Positions 41,423 to 53,454 of a stretch of DNA of 64,000 nucleotides are shown piece after piece. Made by a program: the position numbers and the translations under genes. The DNA is from Azadirachta indica (Eukaryota > Streptophyta > Magnoliopsida > Sapindales > Meliaceae): NCBI GenBank assembly GCA_022749755.1, contig CM040442.1, forward strand, positions 7,910,457-7,974,456. Reading direction: 5' to 3'. Below the pieces are notes generated by a model. It made no database searches. It was given only the letters and a program-made list of their open reading frames with translations, and was not told the DNA's origin. Within the stretch, counting starts at the first letter, position 1. Every line of letters begins with the position of its first letter.

Positions 41423-41916
41423 TTAAAACCCCGTAAGCAAATATGGCAGCAAAAGCCCTATCAGAGCCAAGGTTGCATGCAACGTAGCTTTTGAGTAGAA
41501 GAAACAAGTACTTGGTGATAATGAAATTGAACCTTTATTTGAACGTGGGTGATGAGCTTGATTTCCTCCACCATAAGTTCCCTTTCCTTTTTGTCCCTTC
41601 CCTGAACGAAGAATTTCATGTTTTTCCTCAACTACTCTTCTATCATTTACTGCATATAAACCTGCTGTGATATTTACTCCTTCGCGTCTCACTGTAGGAA
41701 GTTCGATGAACATTAATAAACACTAGGCACAGTTTGCAGAACATATATATAATATGAAGATGAAAAAGATTACATACTATGAAGTTGCTCTCCGAAGCTT
41801 GGTTTTGAAAGGTTGAAATCTTCGAATTTCAGAGAAGGAAAGTTTTCGAAACCCAAGATTGTTACAGATTGAATACATAAGATAAGTATGAACCATGCAA
41901 GAAACATCACCTTCAT
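41423..41916 (-). CDS. Small secreted protein precursor, 135 aa, with hydrophobic tail
   Basis: Exons 41916-41778 and 41691-41423. The donor CATA|GTATGT and acceptor CCTACAG|TGAGAC rebuild a Met codon (A|TG) and keep the frame to TAA. Residues 1-22 (MKVMFLAWFILILCIQSVTI and on) are a clear signal peptide. The middle is hydrophilic: LKFEDFNLSKPSFGEQ, then basic EEKHEILRSGKGQKGKGTYGGG followed by NQAHHPRSNKGS. The last ~20 residues (HATLALIGLLLPYLLTGF) are hydrophobic and could be a GPI-attachment signal or a membrane anchor. I do not recognise the family. The Gly/Lys/His/Pro-rich core near the C-terminus recalls signalling-peptide precursors or short cell-wall proteins, but that is only a resemblance. 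Another acceptor (GCCTAG, about 41717) breaks the frame, which supports the one chosen. Confidence 0.65.
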
Positions 41917-42839
41917 TTTCTATGGTTTTTGTTCTTGTTCTTGGTTTTTTTTTTTAAAAAATTTTGAAATTTTTTGATAGGGAAAGAAGGTTATAGGGTA
42001 GGGATGAATTGTTCTAACAGGGAAGAGATATATTATGGAAGAGGTTTTCTGTAGAGAGAAAACGGCATAAGCTAAGCAAATGCTGCTCTGCTCAGGGAAT
42101 CAAAATGTGTGGCCCAGATATGTGACCATAGCAAGAGACCAGCTGGTCTCTTCTGCAACTTTAAGCACTTAAAAAAAAATGCAGTAAGCTAAAAGTGATA
42201 CTTAATTTTCGTGCCCTACAACAAACAATGACAAAAAAACCCTCTCCAAACAGTGAAGATATACATATTCAATGTTATTCTTTGGTGCAAAAGGATAAAC
42301 ATCTGTTGTAAAATTTCCATGTAAGCGGTGTTCTAAAGGCACAAGTTAAGAGAATCCAAAAAATAATATGAAAAAGTGAAGGGCAAGAATATAGGGTGAT
42401 TGATAAAGTTTCAAGAAGCAACTAAAGAATTTCTGTTTCTTCAGTCTCATACTGGCCTTGTCGCTATATAATCTGAACTTACAAGATGATATGATCATAT
42501 GCTACTTGCAGTGACAATTACAATTCTGAGGCCTATGAACAATAGTCTAGCAAAGCAATTGAAATGGATAGGGCTGCCTTCTTTAAGCTACTACCCTTTG
42601 GGATTTGGCAATAGTTCTTTCTACACATTGTAGTTTTATGGTATTAAAAACAGAAACCCCTTTTTAACATTTTCTTGAATATTATAGACTATCGTGGATG
42701 AAAGAATAAAGGATAAAGCTTTACTGCTATCAACTTTGTGGTTGCTAGAAAAAGTTGGGAGAGAATTAGATGCTCACTTTTGTCAGCCACAAGCTTAGGA
42801 AATTTTGACCCTGTTAGAATCTGTTATCTTCTATATTCC

Positions 42840-43030
42840 TGAGTATCTTCTGATTTTATTTTACATTATCCTGAGGTAGTATTGAACTAAGATTTATGGT
42901 AACAACAATGTATCAAAAGGGAAGGCTAGACTCGCGAGAAATTTAGATTTGTTGAGAAACATGGCTGATTCAATAAGAAGAAAAGGGGGCAAACCTAACG
43001 CCTAACATCTTCTTGATTTGGCAAAATAGT
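42840..43030 (+). mobile_element. Relic of an LTR-retroelement 5' end, copy 1
   Basis: GATTTATGGTAACAACAATG, TGTATCAAAAGG and, further on, TTTGTTGAGAAACATGGCTG and ATTCAATAAGAAG match in order a second block at 49020-49260. That block has ACAACATGGTATCAAG, the usual LTR end plus tRNA-Met primer site of copia elements. ATGGCTGATTCAATAAG would be the gag start. Only the 5' part remains. Confidence 0.4.
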
Positions 43031-43714
43031 ATCTTATGGAAAGATAACTTTCTTTCTTTGTGTTGAATTAATTGAAAAATGTAAATACTTCTCTTATACA
43101 GAAGTAACCTTTCACCACAAGTTATTTCAAAATGTCACATGAACCAACATTCACCTAACCCCTTCAACAACCTTTGTAGTATGTGTGCTTGCGAAGTGAA
43201 GGTATGGATTGGAAGGGTATTTAGAGTACATTTATAATCGTCTAAAATATTTGATAAATGATCACTTTTATGACTTAACTTGAGGGTTAATAAATATTAA
43301 CTATTTATCTGTTTATATTTGACAGTAATTCCACTCTATAATAGAATCTTCGTGAAAGCATTAAATATTTCATTACATTCTAGTGAAAAAAAGTTTGTTA
43401 GGATCAATTTACTCATAATCATTAATAGTATCAAGTCAATTAAAAACCACTAAAAATTAAACATACTAAAAATTAACCATTCACGATCACAGGGAAAATT
43501 AGTGCACAAAAGATCCTATTATAAAGATATCATTGAACTTTATACTAATATTCGTTGGACTCTTATCAATCACCTTTTACCATTAAAGTTGGCCTTTTCA
43601 ACTGATACACTCTATAGTAAAATTAGACATTATAATAACTCAACTCCAAATACACTTTCAATTGCTAATTTCATAAAATAATTTTTGAGTATGTGTAAAA
43701 TTAAGTTTTTTTTT

Positions 43715-43850
43715 ATTCCATATTTTTTTAATTCTCATGAAAGAGTACTTCCCCTATAAAGGTGAGAGAGTCTCACAAATTATAGAACTTAGAACTCATG
43801 CCCTCAATTTGGAGGGCATGATCCCTTATTATCCTACCAGAGAGTCAATA
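43715..43850 (-). repeat. SINE-like sequence, copy 2
   Basis: On the minus strand, A-box-like TGGTAGGATAATAAGGG is followed by B-box-like GAGTTCTAAGTTC, then TTGTGAGACTCTCTCACC and GGGGAAGTACTC, and an A-rich 3' end. The order and the region after the B box match copy 1 near 33040-33200. Family assignment is by structure only. Confidence 0.45.
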
Positions 43851-44479
43851 ACAATTTTGGTCTAATCCATGATAGTTTGATAATAAGAAAGAAGTTTTAA
43901 ATTTCAACCACAATTCTTAGTTCGTCATAGGTTTTGGGGTAGTTTTAAAATCATTGAAAGTATTCTAAATATTTAAAAGCAACTCTACATTTATTTAGAA
44001 TTTATAGTAATTCTTTTACCTAGCTAATTCATAGGAAATACATCTAGTAAACAAAGCTTCCAAATTTTGGTGGTTGTAATATATTTTTGGTAGATGTTTG
44101 GCCTTATTTTATGCACCATTTCCTATTGAAATAATGACCACATAATGCGCACAGTACGAAATACTTCCCAGTTACAAAAAATTGTAATTCTCCTTTGCAC
44201 TCTGTGTGTTTCAAAATATTTATTTAATATCATTTTAGTCTCTTAATCCAACGATCATTAAATTAATTACAGCTGTTAGTTTGTAGGAGAAAGAGATAAA
44301 AATACAAGGGAAATTTGCATATATAATCACTGTTCATCTTCCATATCCAAAAATAACTATAACTATAAATTTAGTTTAAAAATAATTATGTTAAAATTTT
44401 TTTAAATAAAAATACTTCCCTATTGTAATTTTTTGCCTCTTTTGAAGGTGTAATTTTGAATAAGTTTAAATAAATATTT

Positions 44480-44760
44480 TCAAATGTTACACTCAAAAGT
44501 GTAAAAATAGTCTTACTTGAAAGTTTAATGATTGCCTTACTCAAAAGTGTAAAATACAATTTCGAGTGAGGCGGTCATTGCATTGAGAGCGCGTGCATTT
44601 TTTATACTTTCAAATGTAATGCTCGAAAGTTTTCATTTCACCTTACTCGAAAGTATGAAAATATTTTTGGGTAACGAAGAAAAATAGGTACTTTTAAATA
44701 TTTTGAAATTATATTTTTGAGTAAAGTGTTTAAAAGTATTGTTGTGAACCTGAAATATTT
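44480..44760. repeat. Cluster of CTTACTCRAAAGTRT-type oligomers
   Basis: At least six variants of ACTCAAAAGTGTAAAA or its reverse complement occur in about 280 bp on both strands (for example near 44490, 44537, 44602 and 44642). They are spaced irregularly and have no coding sense. Confidence 0.5.
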
Positions 44761-45590
44761 ATTTTCTGACGAAATTTCACCCAACCAAATCAATAACATA
44801 ATTAACAATTTCAACCAACGCAATCGCATCCATGTGCATCTGCTAACAAATACCTCTAAATTTTCCTAATATTAACAATTTAAATCCATTTTGAAACTCG
44901 AATTGGTTTTGGTTATGCAGTGAAAGAGAACAAGGAATGTAGAAAGTTGAATTTTGTTAATTTCGATTAGAGGAACATTTTTGTTCGAAAATTTTTGAGA
45001 TGATTATTTTTCAATGAAATTTAGATGGCAAACAGTGGTTATATTAGCATATTTCCCAAAATACAATCATCAAATGGAGATTTTGTAGAAAGAGCATAGT
45101 GACATTGAGTAAAATGTTTTGAATTAAATTGATGATTTTTAAAAATATTACAGATATTTTTACTATCTTTATCAAAAATAAACAATTTTTATAGTACAAA
45201 ATAAAAAATGATCCCATGATAAAATGTTATTAAAAAATGGACAATATAATTTTTAAATTAAAATGTTCCTCCTAACCATTTTTGAATTAAAATTTATACA
45301 AATTTGATTTTAATTGAAACTTACTTTTGAGTATGAAAAAATTTTTATTTTAGCCGAAAATAATTTAATCTTACTTAAAACCTACTTTAAAGTATGTTCG
45401 AAAATTTATTTTTACTTAGAAAGTATGTTTGGAGTATTAATAAATATGATCACGAGACACTTTGGTCTGAAAATTAAAAGTGTGTTATTTTTAAATAAAA
45501 AGTTATTAGATGGTGACTTTTAAATTTCAATTATGATTAATGGTAAGAATCGATTAAATCTTTTTTATTATTAATACCATATATACTTAC

Positions 45591-45598
45591 ATACATAC

Positions 45599-45637
<39 letters not shown>

Positions 45638-45638
45638 A
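45591..45638. repeat. (ACAT)(AC)(AT) microsatellite
   Basis: ACATACATACATACACACAC is followed by an AT run about 140 bp upstream of the NLR pseudogene start. Confidence 0.85.
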
Positions 45639-45780
45639 TGATTGTTTTACTTAAACTTTGAGGACCAAGCATGTAAGAATTCAAAGATTTTGGCAGCATT
45701 TTAAAAGCATAATTAGCACGTCTAGTTGCTGTATTTCTGGTCTTAAATTTGTAAGACAATTCGATTTCCCATCTCTGCGT

Positions 45781-48730
45781 ATGGCCGATGCAATTTTTTC
45801 CTCTGTCTTGGAGCAGCTGATTTCAGTCGCTGCTCAAGAAATAAATGAAGAGGTGAGATTGGCAGTGGGTGTAGACAGAGAAGTGAAAAAGCTCACTGAC
45901 AATTTTCAAGCCATTCAAGCTGTGGTCGTGGATGCTGAGCAAAGACAAGTGAAGGATGCGACAGTTGAGACTTTGGTTAGAAAGGCATAAAGAGTTATCC
46001 AATGACATGGAAGATCTGTTGGATGAATGGAACACTGCAAGCCTGAGATTGCAAATTGAGGGCGTTGAGAATGCTCTTGTTCCTCGTAAGAATTTATGTT
46101 CCTTCTTTCCCAACCCTTGCTTTGATTTGAAACAACTTGTTCTACGTCGGGGTATTGCTGACAAGATAAAAGAGATTAATGAAAATCTAGATGGCATTGT
46201 TAAAGCGAAAGATATGTTTAATTTTCATGTGAACGAGAATAAGAGTGTTGAGAAATCGGAGCCAGTAGAAAGTACCTCTTTAATTGATGTGTCTGAGATA
46301 TGTGGTCGGGATGATGAGAGGAGTACTTTGATAAGTAAATTGTTGTCTGATTGTAGTGAACAAAAAGCCTTCATATCATCTCAATTGTAGGAATGGGAGG
46401 TATTGGAAAGACAACTCTTGCTCAACTTGCCTACAATAATGATGAAGCTGCAAATAGTTTTGAGAAAAGAATCTGAGTTTGTGTATCAGAGCCATTTTGA
46501 TGAGTTTAGGACTGCCAAGGCAATAATTGAAACTCTCGGATGTACAACCTCCAATTTAAGTATGTTGGAAAATTATATACAAGCTATTTCTCAATCTATT
46601 ACAGGAAAAAAGTTTCTTCTTGTTTTAGATGACTATGGACAGAAAACTACAATAAGTGGGAACCATTCTATTATTGTCTTAAAAATGATCTCCATTGAAG
46701 TAAAATCTTGATTACCACATGTAAGATGACGGTTGCACGCATGATGGAGTCAATAGACATTATCTCTATCAAGGCAAGTGCAAGGGATTGCCTCTTGCTG
46801 TGAAGACAATTGGTAGTCTCCTACGCTTTAAAAAGACTGAAGAAGAGTGGCGGCGTATCTTAGACAGTGACATGTGGAAATTGGAGGAGTTTGAGAAAGG
46901 ACTTTTAGCTCCTTTATTGCTGAGTTACAATGATTTGCCATTTTTGTTAAAACAATGTTTCTCATACTGTGCTGTCTTTCCAAAAGATTAGTAAATAGTG
47001 AAAGATTGATTAATTAAATTATGGATAGCGCAGGGTTACCTTGGCGCAAAGCAAGATAAAGATATGGAGATAATTGGTCAAGAGAATTTTAACATGTCAG
47101 CAACATGCTCTTTGTTTCATGAGTCTGAGAAAGCTTCTGATAATGATATTATAAGTTGTAAGATGCATGACATAGTGCATGACTTTGTCCAATTTCTCAA
47201 TCGCAATGAATGTTTCACAATAGAAGTTAATGGTCTTGAAGAATCATTAATAAACTCATTCGCAGAAAAGTTTGTCATGCATCGTTAGAGCTTGGGAAAG
47301 GGGCTTCATTTCCAGTCTCTCTTTGTAAAGTTAAAAGGTTGCGTAGTTGTATAACCCGTGAGACTGTTGACTACTCATCGTTTAATGAGGTTTCTGGCAA
47401 AGTTATTTGGAGAATTGACATATTTAAGGACAATAGATCTAAATGTTGGATGGTATCATGAGAATTTGATTAAGATATTCCAAATGAGGTAGGGAAATTG
47501 ATACATTCATGATACCTCAATTTGTCATTTCAGGAGATACGAAAACTGCCTGAGGCATTGTGTGAATTGCATAATCTACAAACTTTGGATCTTTCTTTCT
47601 GTAAATACATTAAAGAATTACCTCAAGGGATGTGAAAATAAGTAAACCTGAGACATTTACTAAACTATTTCAATGATTAGTTAAGCTGCATGCCAACAGG
47701 AATTGGAATACTAACCTGTCTCTGGACATTAGCCAATTTTGTTGTGGATAGAGGTGTTCATGGCAGCAAAGCATGTAGCTTGGAATCTCTGAAAAACCTT
47801 ATCTTTCTTCAAGATTGTTCTATAAGAGGGTTGGGGAATGTATCAGATGCAGTGGACGCTAAGAGACTACGACTTCTGAATTTGAAAAACTTTTTTTTTT
47901 GTCTCTTCATTTCAGTTCAAAGGAAGAAGCAGGGATGGCGAATCAGGTTGATGAAGTACTTCTTGAAACCTTACAACCACCTCTGAGTTTAAAGGAATTT
48001 GTGATGAATGGCTACAGAGGCAACAGCATTTCTCTGTGTTGGACGATGTCATTAACCAATGTGAGGCATTTTGCTATCTTCAAATTCATGGATTGTAAGC
48101 ATTTGCCTAATTTGGGAAAATTGGCTTCTCTTGAAACACTTAAAATATGCAAAATGCATAGCGTGAAAACAGTTTGGTAATGAACTTTTGGGTTTAGAAA
48201 GTGGTCATGGCTCGTCTTCATCTTCCTGAATCTGGGATATGAATTGGATTGGAATTGTGGGATTATGGGAGAATAAGGAAGGGAGACAGAGATATTACAA
48301 TCATGCCCTGTTACTTGAAAATTTCTAACTGCTCCAGATTGAAGGCCCTGCCAGACTACCTTCTGAAGATTACAACACTGCAGAAATTGGTGATTTCACT
48401 ATGTCCTATTTTAGAAGAACTGCCTCTTCTAAATTGTGGGATTGCAAAGGAAGGAGAGAAAGATAATACAATCATGTTATGTCTTTCTTTGTTGACATTT
48501 CCTTGTGCCACAAATTAAAGGCTCTGCCAAACCACCTACTTCAGACAACAGCATTGCAGAAATTGGATATTTGGAATTGTCCAATTCTAGAAGAACGTTA
48601 CAAGAAGGGAACAGGTGTTGATGGGCCTAAGGTATCTCACATTCCTAACATCAAAATTCATGAAGGAGATGTGCAAGGAAATTCTCATTCAAGTCTCCCG
48701 ATGGATGCAATTACTACCTCTTTAAGGTAA
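45781..48730 (+). pseudogene. CC-NBS-LRR (NLR) resistance gene relic
   Basis: The remains follow CNL order. Coiled-coil start MADAIFSSVLEQLISVAAQE (45781) with DAEQRQVKD. After a stop at 45988, another frame gives MEDLLDEWNTASLRLQ. The P-loop GMGGIGKTTLAQLAYNN (46391-46440) is in a frame different from the preceding segment. Kinase-2 KKFLLVLDD ends near 46632. GLPLAVKTIGSLL is near 46785, RNBS-D CFSYCAVFPKD ends at 46988, and MHD is in CKMHDIVHDFVQ (47158). LRR fragments continue to the typical end ILEERYKKGTGVDGPKVSHI (about 48585-48650). At least six frame changes or stops are present, and the ARC segment between kinase-2 and GLPLA is shortened to about 150 bp. It cannot make a full protein. 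Such genes sense pathogen effectors, and this relic suggests a past cluster. Confidence 0.92.
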
Positions 48731-51066
48731 TTCTTTCACCAGCTTCTCTTTAGGTTGGTAGTTATTATCTGTAATCTTATTAACAAGTAGAAAATTTTTT
48801 GAACGAATTTCTATATTAGGTCATGGTTAGGCACGAGTAGCATTGTCTGCAGCTATGCTAGACAAATTTTCAACAGTGGCTTTCCATTTTCAGCAACCTA
48901 AATTTTTTAATAATTTTTCAGTTTTTGCAGGCATAAGCAACAATGTTCTTCATGATCATTTTTGCCTAATCCGCTCTTTCGCTAAGGTCTGATGTTATAC
49001 ATATCATTGCTATAGTCGTATTTTTCTGATATGATTTTACTTTATCCCGCAGTAATTTTGAACAAATATTTATGATCACAACATGGTATCAAGTGTTTTG
49101 GAAGATTTTTGAAAATTGGGAATACCAAAAAGGGCTTGAATTGCAAAAAATTTGGATTTGTTGAGACAGATGGCTGATTCAATAAGAAATTTTTTGAATT
49201 AAAATAACAGGAAGGAATGCCTATCATCTTCTGGTTTTTCACATAAATATCAACTTCCGTAAAAGTAGGTTTTAATGTTTAGCAAATACTTTAGCTGCTT
49301 GTAACATGTACTATAAGGGATTTAATTGTCTTATTATTTCATTTTTCAAGCAAAATTTTCTCAGCAATCAAATTGTAAAACAAAGGGAATCTTTCAATCG
49401 TGTTGGGAGTAATGTGCTTATTGCTCGCCAATGACCATTAGCCTTTTAAAAGTGCTTTCTATTCAAAAAGTAAATCTAAGAAGGAATATTTGGTTGTAAA
49501 CAAAAAGGGCACCATTGATTTTTTTGGAGAAAGGCAAAGTTTGAATGGCAATAAATTTGGGTATGTTAGGAAAGAGTCTGATCCCATACAAAGAAAGGTG
49601 GCCAAAAATTTTTCAGAAGAGAAAATTGTAAGGAAAAGCCTATAACTTCTTCTGGTTCTCACGAAAAGATATTAAAAGAGAGCTATCCTTTCTGCTGAGC
49701 TTGTTTAGAGAAGGTATAATGTTTTGGCATCACTGATGCTGAATAAAACAGTCCCATTGCAACATTTATTAAAGTGACCAACATCCACCAACTCTTGTAA
49801 TGCTGATGGTTGACTACAACATTGTGTTCACTGTTCGTTCAAATCTGAAATGGAATCACTAACTGTCATTGTGTAAGTCAGTGAACTGAGATAGTTTCAT
49901 GGGTTAATTTCTGGGTTTATGTCATTGTATGTCAACTATGAACTAGGGTAGACTGTTAATATGTGCTATTGAGAATTTTCATATGGGTATGTCTTGAACG
50001 GATACCTTATAACCTTTTTGTGATCTCATTATTCTGCGTGGATGTCATTGACTGGAAGATTTAGATTTAGATTTTCAGTAAAATTGCACGAGATAAGAGT
50101 ATTTCAAAAGTTTTAGAAAGGAATGTTAAATTCTTGTTTCCAGAGTATTTTGAAAGTTTTAGATAGGAATGTTGAATTCTTGTTTCGTTCACTTTTGTAC
50201 TAGTCAAATAGAACCACTGGAATGTAAGAAACAAGTTTTAGCATAATAAGACTTCCACATTTCTTTATACAGAATGTTGGATTGAATTTAATTTCTTACA
50301 CAGAATGGAATTTAAACATAAAAAACTGCCGGCATTCTTGATAAAGCATCTGAATTAGTGGTACTGAACAGGGTTGAATGGTTATTACCTTGAAATATTC
50401 ATTGCCAGCAATTCCAGACTACAAAAAGGGAAGTTAGGGAACAGAAAAAGAAAAAATGGATTTATGTGGGAAATGATCGAATTTTTGTGAGGATCATACT
50501 GTCAAATATAGAAGTTCAATTGCAAAATGTAATATGGAAGGAGAAGAAGAAAGCATTGAGGTTGAAGAATGCAGAACCCTTCTGACACTCTTTTGTTTGA
50601 TCATTTGGCCATTATGAACATAAGCCCTAGACATATGCATACTTGAATAGTATGCATCACACTGGATATGCATATTTTGTTTTGATCATTAGCTTTATGA
50701 AAGTTTGACCATGAAAGTGTGGAATGTATTAAACATTCCTAAAGGAGAGAGCGAAAAAACAATGGCTCTGATATGCTATGAATCAGTAGAATTATATACC
50801 AAGAAGAGGAAACAAGAAGCTGTTATTCCCCCACATGTTTGTCATTCATTTTGAATTGCCTTGGATAGAAAATACTAAAGGAAGAATGGAAATTAAATGC
50901 AAAAGAAGTCCTTTCAGAAAAAGAAATATACATCTATGACATTATTCAGAATCCATCACATGATTCCTAAATCTATGCACCATTGGACAGCACACTCAAT
51001 TAAAACAGGGAACAGAGTAAAATGAGCAAAGCTCAGAAACAGAGCTCAGAAACATAACTCGCAACT
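48731..51066. other. Spacer with a second LTR-retroelement relic
   Basis: Apart from the relic at 49020-49260, the region is moderately AT-rich and shows no gene. GTTTTAGAAAGGAATGTT and GTTTTAGATAGGAATGTT (about 50110 and 50156) form a short local duplication of about 45 bp. The last ~100 bases are probably HSP70 3' UTR. Confidence 0.5.
49020..49260 (+). mobile_element. Relic of an LTR-retroelement 5' end, copy 2
   Basis: TATGATCACAACA is directly followed by TGGTATCAAG, resembling an LTR 3' end (…CA) and a tRNA-Met primer-binding site. ATGGCTGATTCAATAAGAAA at about 49170 would start gag (MADSIRNFLN) before it breaks. The similar order at 42840-43030 supports a common element family. Confidence 0.45.
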
Positions 51067-53034
51067 TCAATCAACTTCCTCAATCTTAGGGCCGGCACCA
51101 GTTCCACCAGACCCAGCACTACCATGGCCACTGCTAGGCTTCTCAGTACCACTGCCCATCGGAACATCCCCACCAGCTCCTTGATACATCTTCGCAATTA
51201 TTGGGTTGCACAAGTCCTCCAACTCCTTCAACTTCTCCTCCAATTCATCAATTTCAGCCAATTGGTTCCTGTCAAGCCACTCAATGGTCTCCTCAACTGC
51301 CTTCTCAATCTTTTGCTTGTCTGCAGAATCCAATTTTCCGGCAATCTTGTCATCCTTCACTGTATTCCTCATGTTATACGCGTAGTTCTCTAGCTTGTTC
51401 TTGGCCTCTACCTTCTTCTTCACCTGCTCATCTTCAGCCTTGTACTTCTCTGCTTCTTGCACCATTCTCTCAATATCTTCCTTGCTCAATCTTCCCTTGT
51501 CATTGGTGATCGTAATCTGGTTCTTCACTCCAGCAGTCTTATCCTCAGCAGACACATTCAGTATACCATTTGCATCAATGTCAAAGCAGACATTGATCTG
51601 AGGAACACCTCTCGGTGCTGGAGGAATGCCCTTCAACTCGAATGTTCCAAGCAGATTGTTGTCCTTTGTCCTAGCCCTTTCACCTTCATACACTTGAATT
51701 AACACACTGGTTTGATTATCAGCATAAGTTGAGAAGATCTGCTCTTTCTTGGTGGGAATCGTAGTGTTTCTTGGAATCAAGACTGTCATTACACCACCAG
51801 CAGTCTCAATACCAAGGCTGAGAGGTGTAACATCAAGAAGAAGCAAATCTTGAACCTTCTGGTCCCCTTCACCACTCAGAATAGCAGCTTGAACTGCAGC
51901 TCCATAGGCAACTGCCTCATCTGGGTTTATGCTCTTGCAGAGTTCCTTGCCATTGAAGAAATCTTGCAATAATTGCTGAACTTTGGGAATTCTTGTCGAC
52001 CCACCAACAAGAACCACATCATGAACCTGACTCTTATCAATCTTGGAGTCTCGAAGACATTTCTCGACGGGCTCCATACATTTTCTAAACAAATCCATGT
52101 TCAATTCTTCAAATCTTGCTCTAGTAATCGTAGCATAGAAATCAATACCTTCATAGAGAGAATCAATCTCGATTGTTGTCTGCGTGGTAGAAGATAAAGT
52201 CCTCTTCGCCCTCTCACACGCAGTCCTCAATCGTCTCAAAGCTCTTGCATTGTTACTAATATCTTTCTTGTGTTTCCTCCTGAACTCTGCAACAAAATGA
52301 TTGACAAGCCTGTTATCAAAATCCTCACCTCCAAGATGGGTATCACCTGCAGTTGCCTTCACTTCAAAGATTCCCTCCTCAATCGTCAGCAACGAAACAT
52401 CAAAAGTGCCTCCGCCAAGGTCGAAAATAAGCACGTTCTTTTCACCAGTCCTCGACGCCTTCTTGTCCAACCCATAAGCAATAGCAGCTGCAGTTGGCTC
52501 GTTGATAATTCTCAGAACGTTCAAGCCAGCTATAGCACCAGCATCCTTCGTAGCTTGCCTCTGAGAGTCATTAAAATAAGCGGGAACAGTAATCACAGCA
52601 TTCTTCACAGTATGACCAAGAAAAGCCTCAGCAATCTCCTTCATCTTGGTCAGCACCATAGAAGATATCTCTTCTGGGGAAAACTGTTTCTCTTCTCCTT
52701 TATATTGAACCACAATCATCGGCTTGTCACCAGGACCAGAAAGAACCTTAAACGGCCAGTGCCTCATGTCGCTTTGAACAGATGGGTCAGAGAAGCGTCT
52801 GCCAATGAGACGTTTGGCGTCGAAAACAGTGTTCTGAGGATTCATAGCAACCTGGTTCTTGGCTGCATCACCAATGAGACGTTCAGTGTCAGTGAAGCCT
52901 ACGTAAGAAGGAGTAGTTCTGTTGCCTTGATCATTTGCTATAATCTCCACACGATCGTTTTGCCATACACCCACACAACTGTAAGTCGTGCCAAGGTCTA
53001 TGCCAATGGCCTTGCCTTCAGCTTTTGCCGCCAT
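51067..53034 (-). CDS. HSP70: Cytosolic HSP70, intronless, 655 aa
   Basis: One uninterrupted frame encodes an ATP-driven chaperone. The nucleotide-binding domain starts [14 protein letters not shown] (11-24) and has [19 protein letters not shown] in its middle and [13 protein letters not shown] further on. The substrate-binding domain and helical lid follow, and the C-terminus is GPKIEEVD, the EEVD tail that binds TPR co-chaperones and marks the cytosolic/nuclear class. There is no signal or transit peptide. I start at 53034 ([11 protein letters not shown]), which matches family N-termini; an in-frame Met at 53055 adds seven atypical residues. Many constitutive plant HSC70 genes carry an intron near codon 70, so an intronless gene suggests a heat-inducible member. 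Codon use is GC-richer than in neighbours. Confidence 0.98.
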   Translation of the reverse strand: MAAKAEGKAIGIDLGTTYSCVGVWQNDRVEIIANDQGNRTTPSYVGFTDTERLIGDAAKNQVAMNPQNTVFDAKRLIGRRFSDPSVQSDMRHWPFKVLSGPGDKPMIVVQYKGEEKQFSPEEISSMVLTKMKEIAEAFLGHTVKNAVITVPAYFNDSQRQATKDAGAIAGLNVLRIINEPTAAAIAYGLDKKASRTGEKNVLIFDLGGGTFDVSLLTIEEGIFEVKATAGDTHLGGEDFDNRLVNHFVAEFRRKHKKDISNNARALRRLRTACERAKRTLSSTTQTTIEIDSLYEGIDFYATITRARFEELNMDLFRKCMEPVEKCLRDSKIDKSQVHDVVLVGGSTRIPKVQQLLQDFFNGKELCKSINPDEAVAYGAAVQAAILSGEGDQKVQDLLLLDVTPLSLGIETAGGVMTVLIPRNTTIPTKKEQIFSTYADNQTSVLIQVYEGERARTKDNNLLGTFELKGIPPAPRGVPQINVCFDIDANGILNVSAEDKTAGVKNQITITNDKGRLSKEDIERMVQEAEKYKAEDEQVKKKVEAKNKLENYAYNMRNTVKDDKIAGKLDSADKQKIEKAVEETIEWLDRNQLAEIDELEEKLKELEDLCNPIIAKMYQGAGGDVPMGSGTEKPSSGHGSAGSGGTGAGPKIEEVD

Positions 53035-53190
53035 TGTACAAAATTCAAGAACCAAGAAAGTGTTTGATAGCGTTCAAGAAATAAAAGATAGTTGAAGAAA
53101 GAATTCAAGACTTGGGTTGGCTTTGGTGTTGTGAATATGGATGCTCTTCCTGCAGTTTTGATCTGAGGAGAGAATAGGATTGTTGAGGTT

Positions 53191-53198
53191 TATATATA
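53191..53198 (-). promoter_or_regulatory. TATA box of HSP70
   Basis: TATATATA lies 157 bp upstream of the start codon, in TTATATATAAAC on the minus strand. It implies a leader of about 125 bases, usual for heat-shock genes. Confidence 0.65.
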
Positions 53199-53307
53199 AG
53201 GGGAATGTGTAGTTGATGGAAGTTAATAGAAAGACTAGAAGGTGGTGGAAGAGACTGGGAAAAGAGAAGTGAAGAGACGTCGGGAAAAATGCAGTGGAGT
53301 GAATACC

Positions 53308-53322
53308 AGAGACTTCCGGAGG
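53308..53322 (-). promoter_or_regulatory. Imperfect heat-shock element upstream of HSP70
   Basis: The minus strand reads CCTCC GGAAG TCTCT, three adjacent 5-bp units of which only the middle (GAA) is perfect and the outer two are CTC instead of TTC. It lies about 110 bp upstream of the TATA box. Weak evidence by itself. Confidence 0.3.
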
Positions 53323-53454
53323 CCCCGATGTCTTTCTGATCTTTGTAATTGGGTCATTGAGCATGGCTTAATTTTAAGCAACTCCAAAGGGTTTGGTTTG
53401 GGCTTGGGCTGCTTAGAGTTATTAAACTTTTGGGTTGCGATCTCTAAAATAATC

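Larger units (their letters stand above)
41917..45780. other. Spacer with repeat fragments, no intact gene
   Basis: It contains a copia 5'-end relic (42840-43030), a SINE-like copy (43715-43850), a cluster of short related oligomers (44480-44760) and a microsatellite (45591-45638), listed separately. No other gene is seen. Confidence 0.55.

Noticed and set aside
52270..53067. 265-codon open frame on the plus strand
   Set aside because: It lies wholly antisense to the HSP70 gene. Long antisense frames are a codon-bias effect of such GC-richer genes, and no domain is visible.
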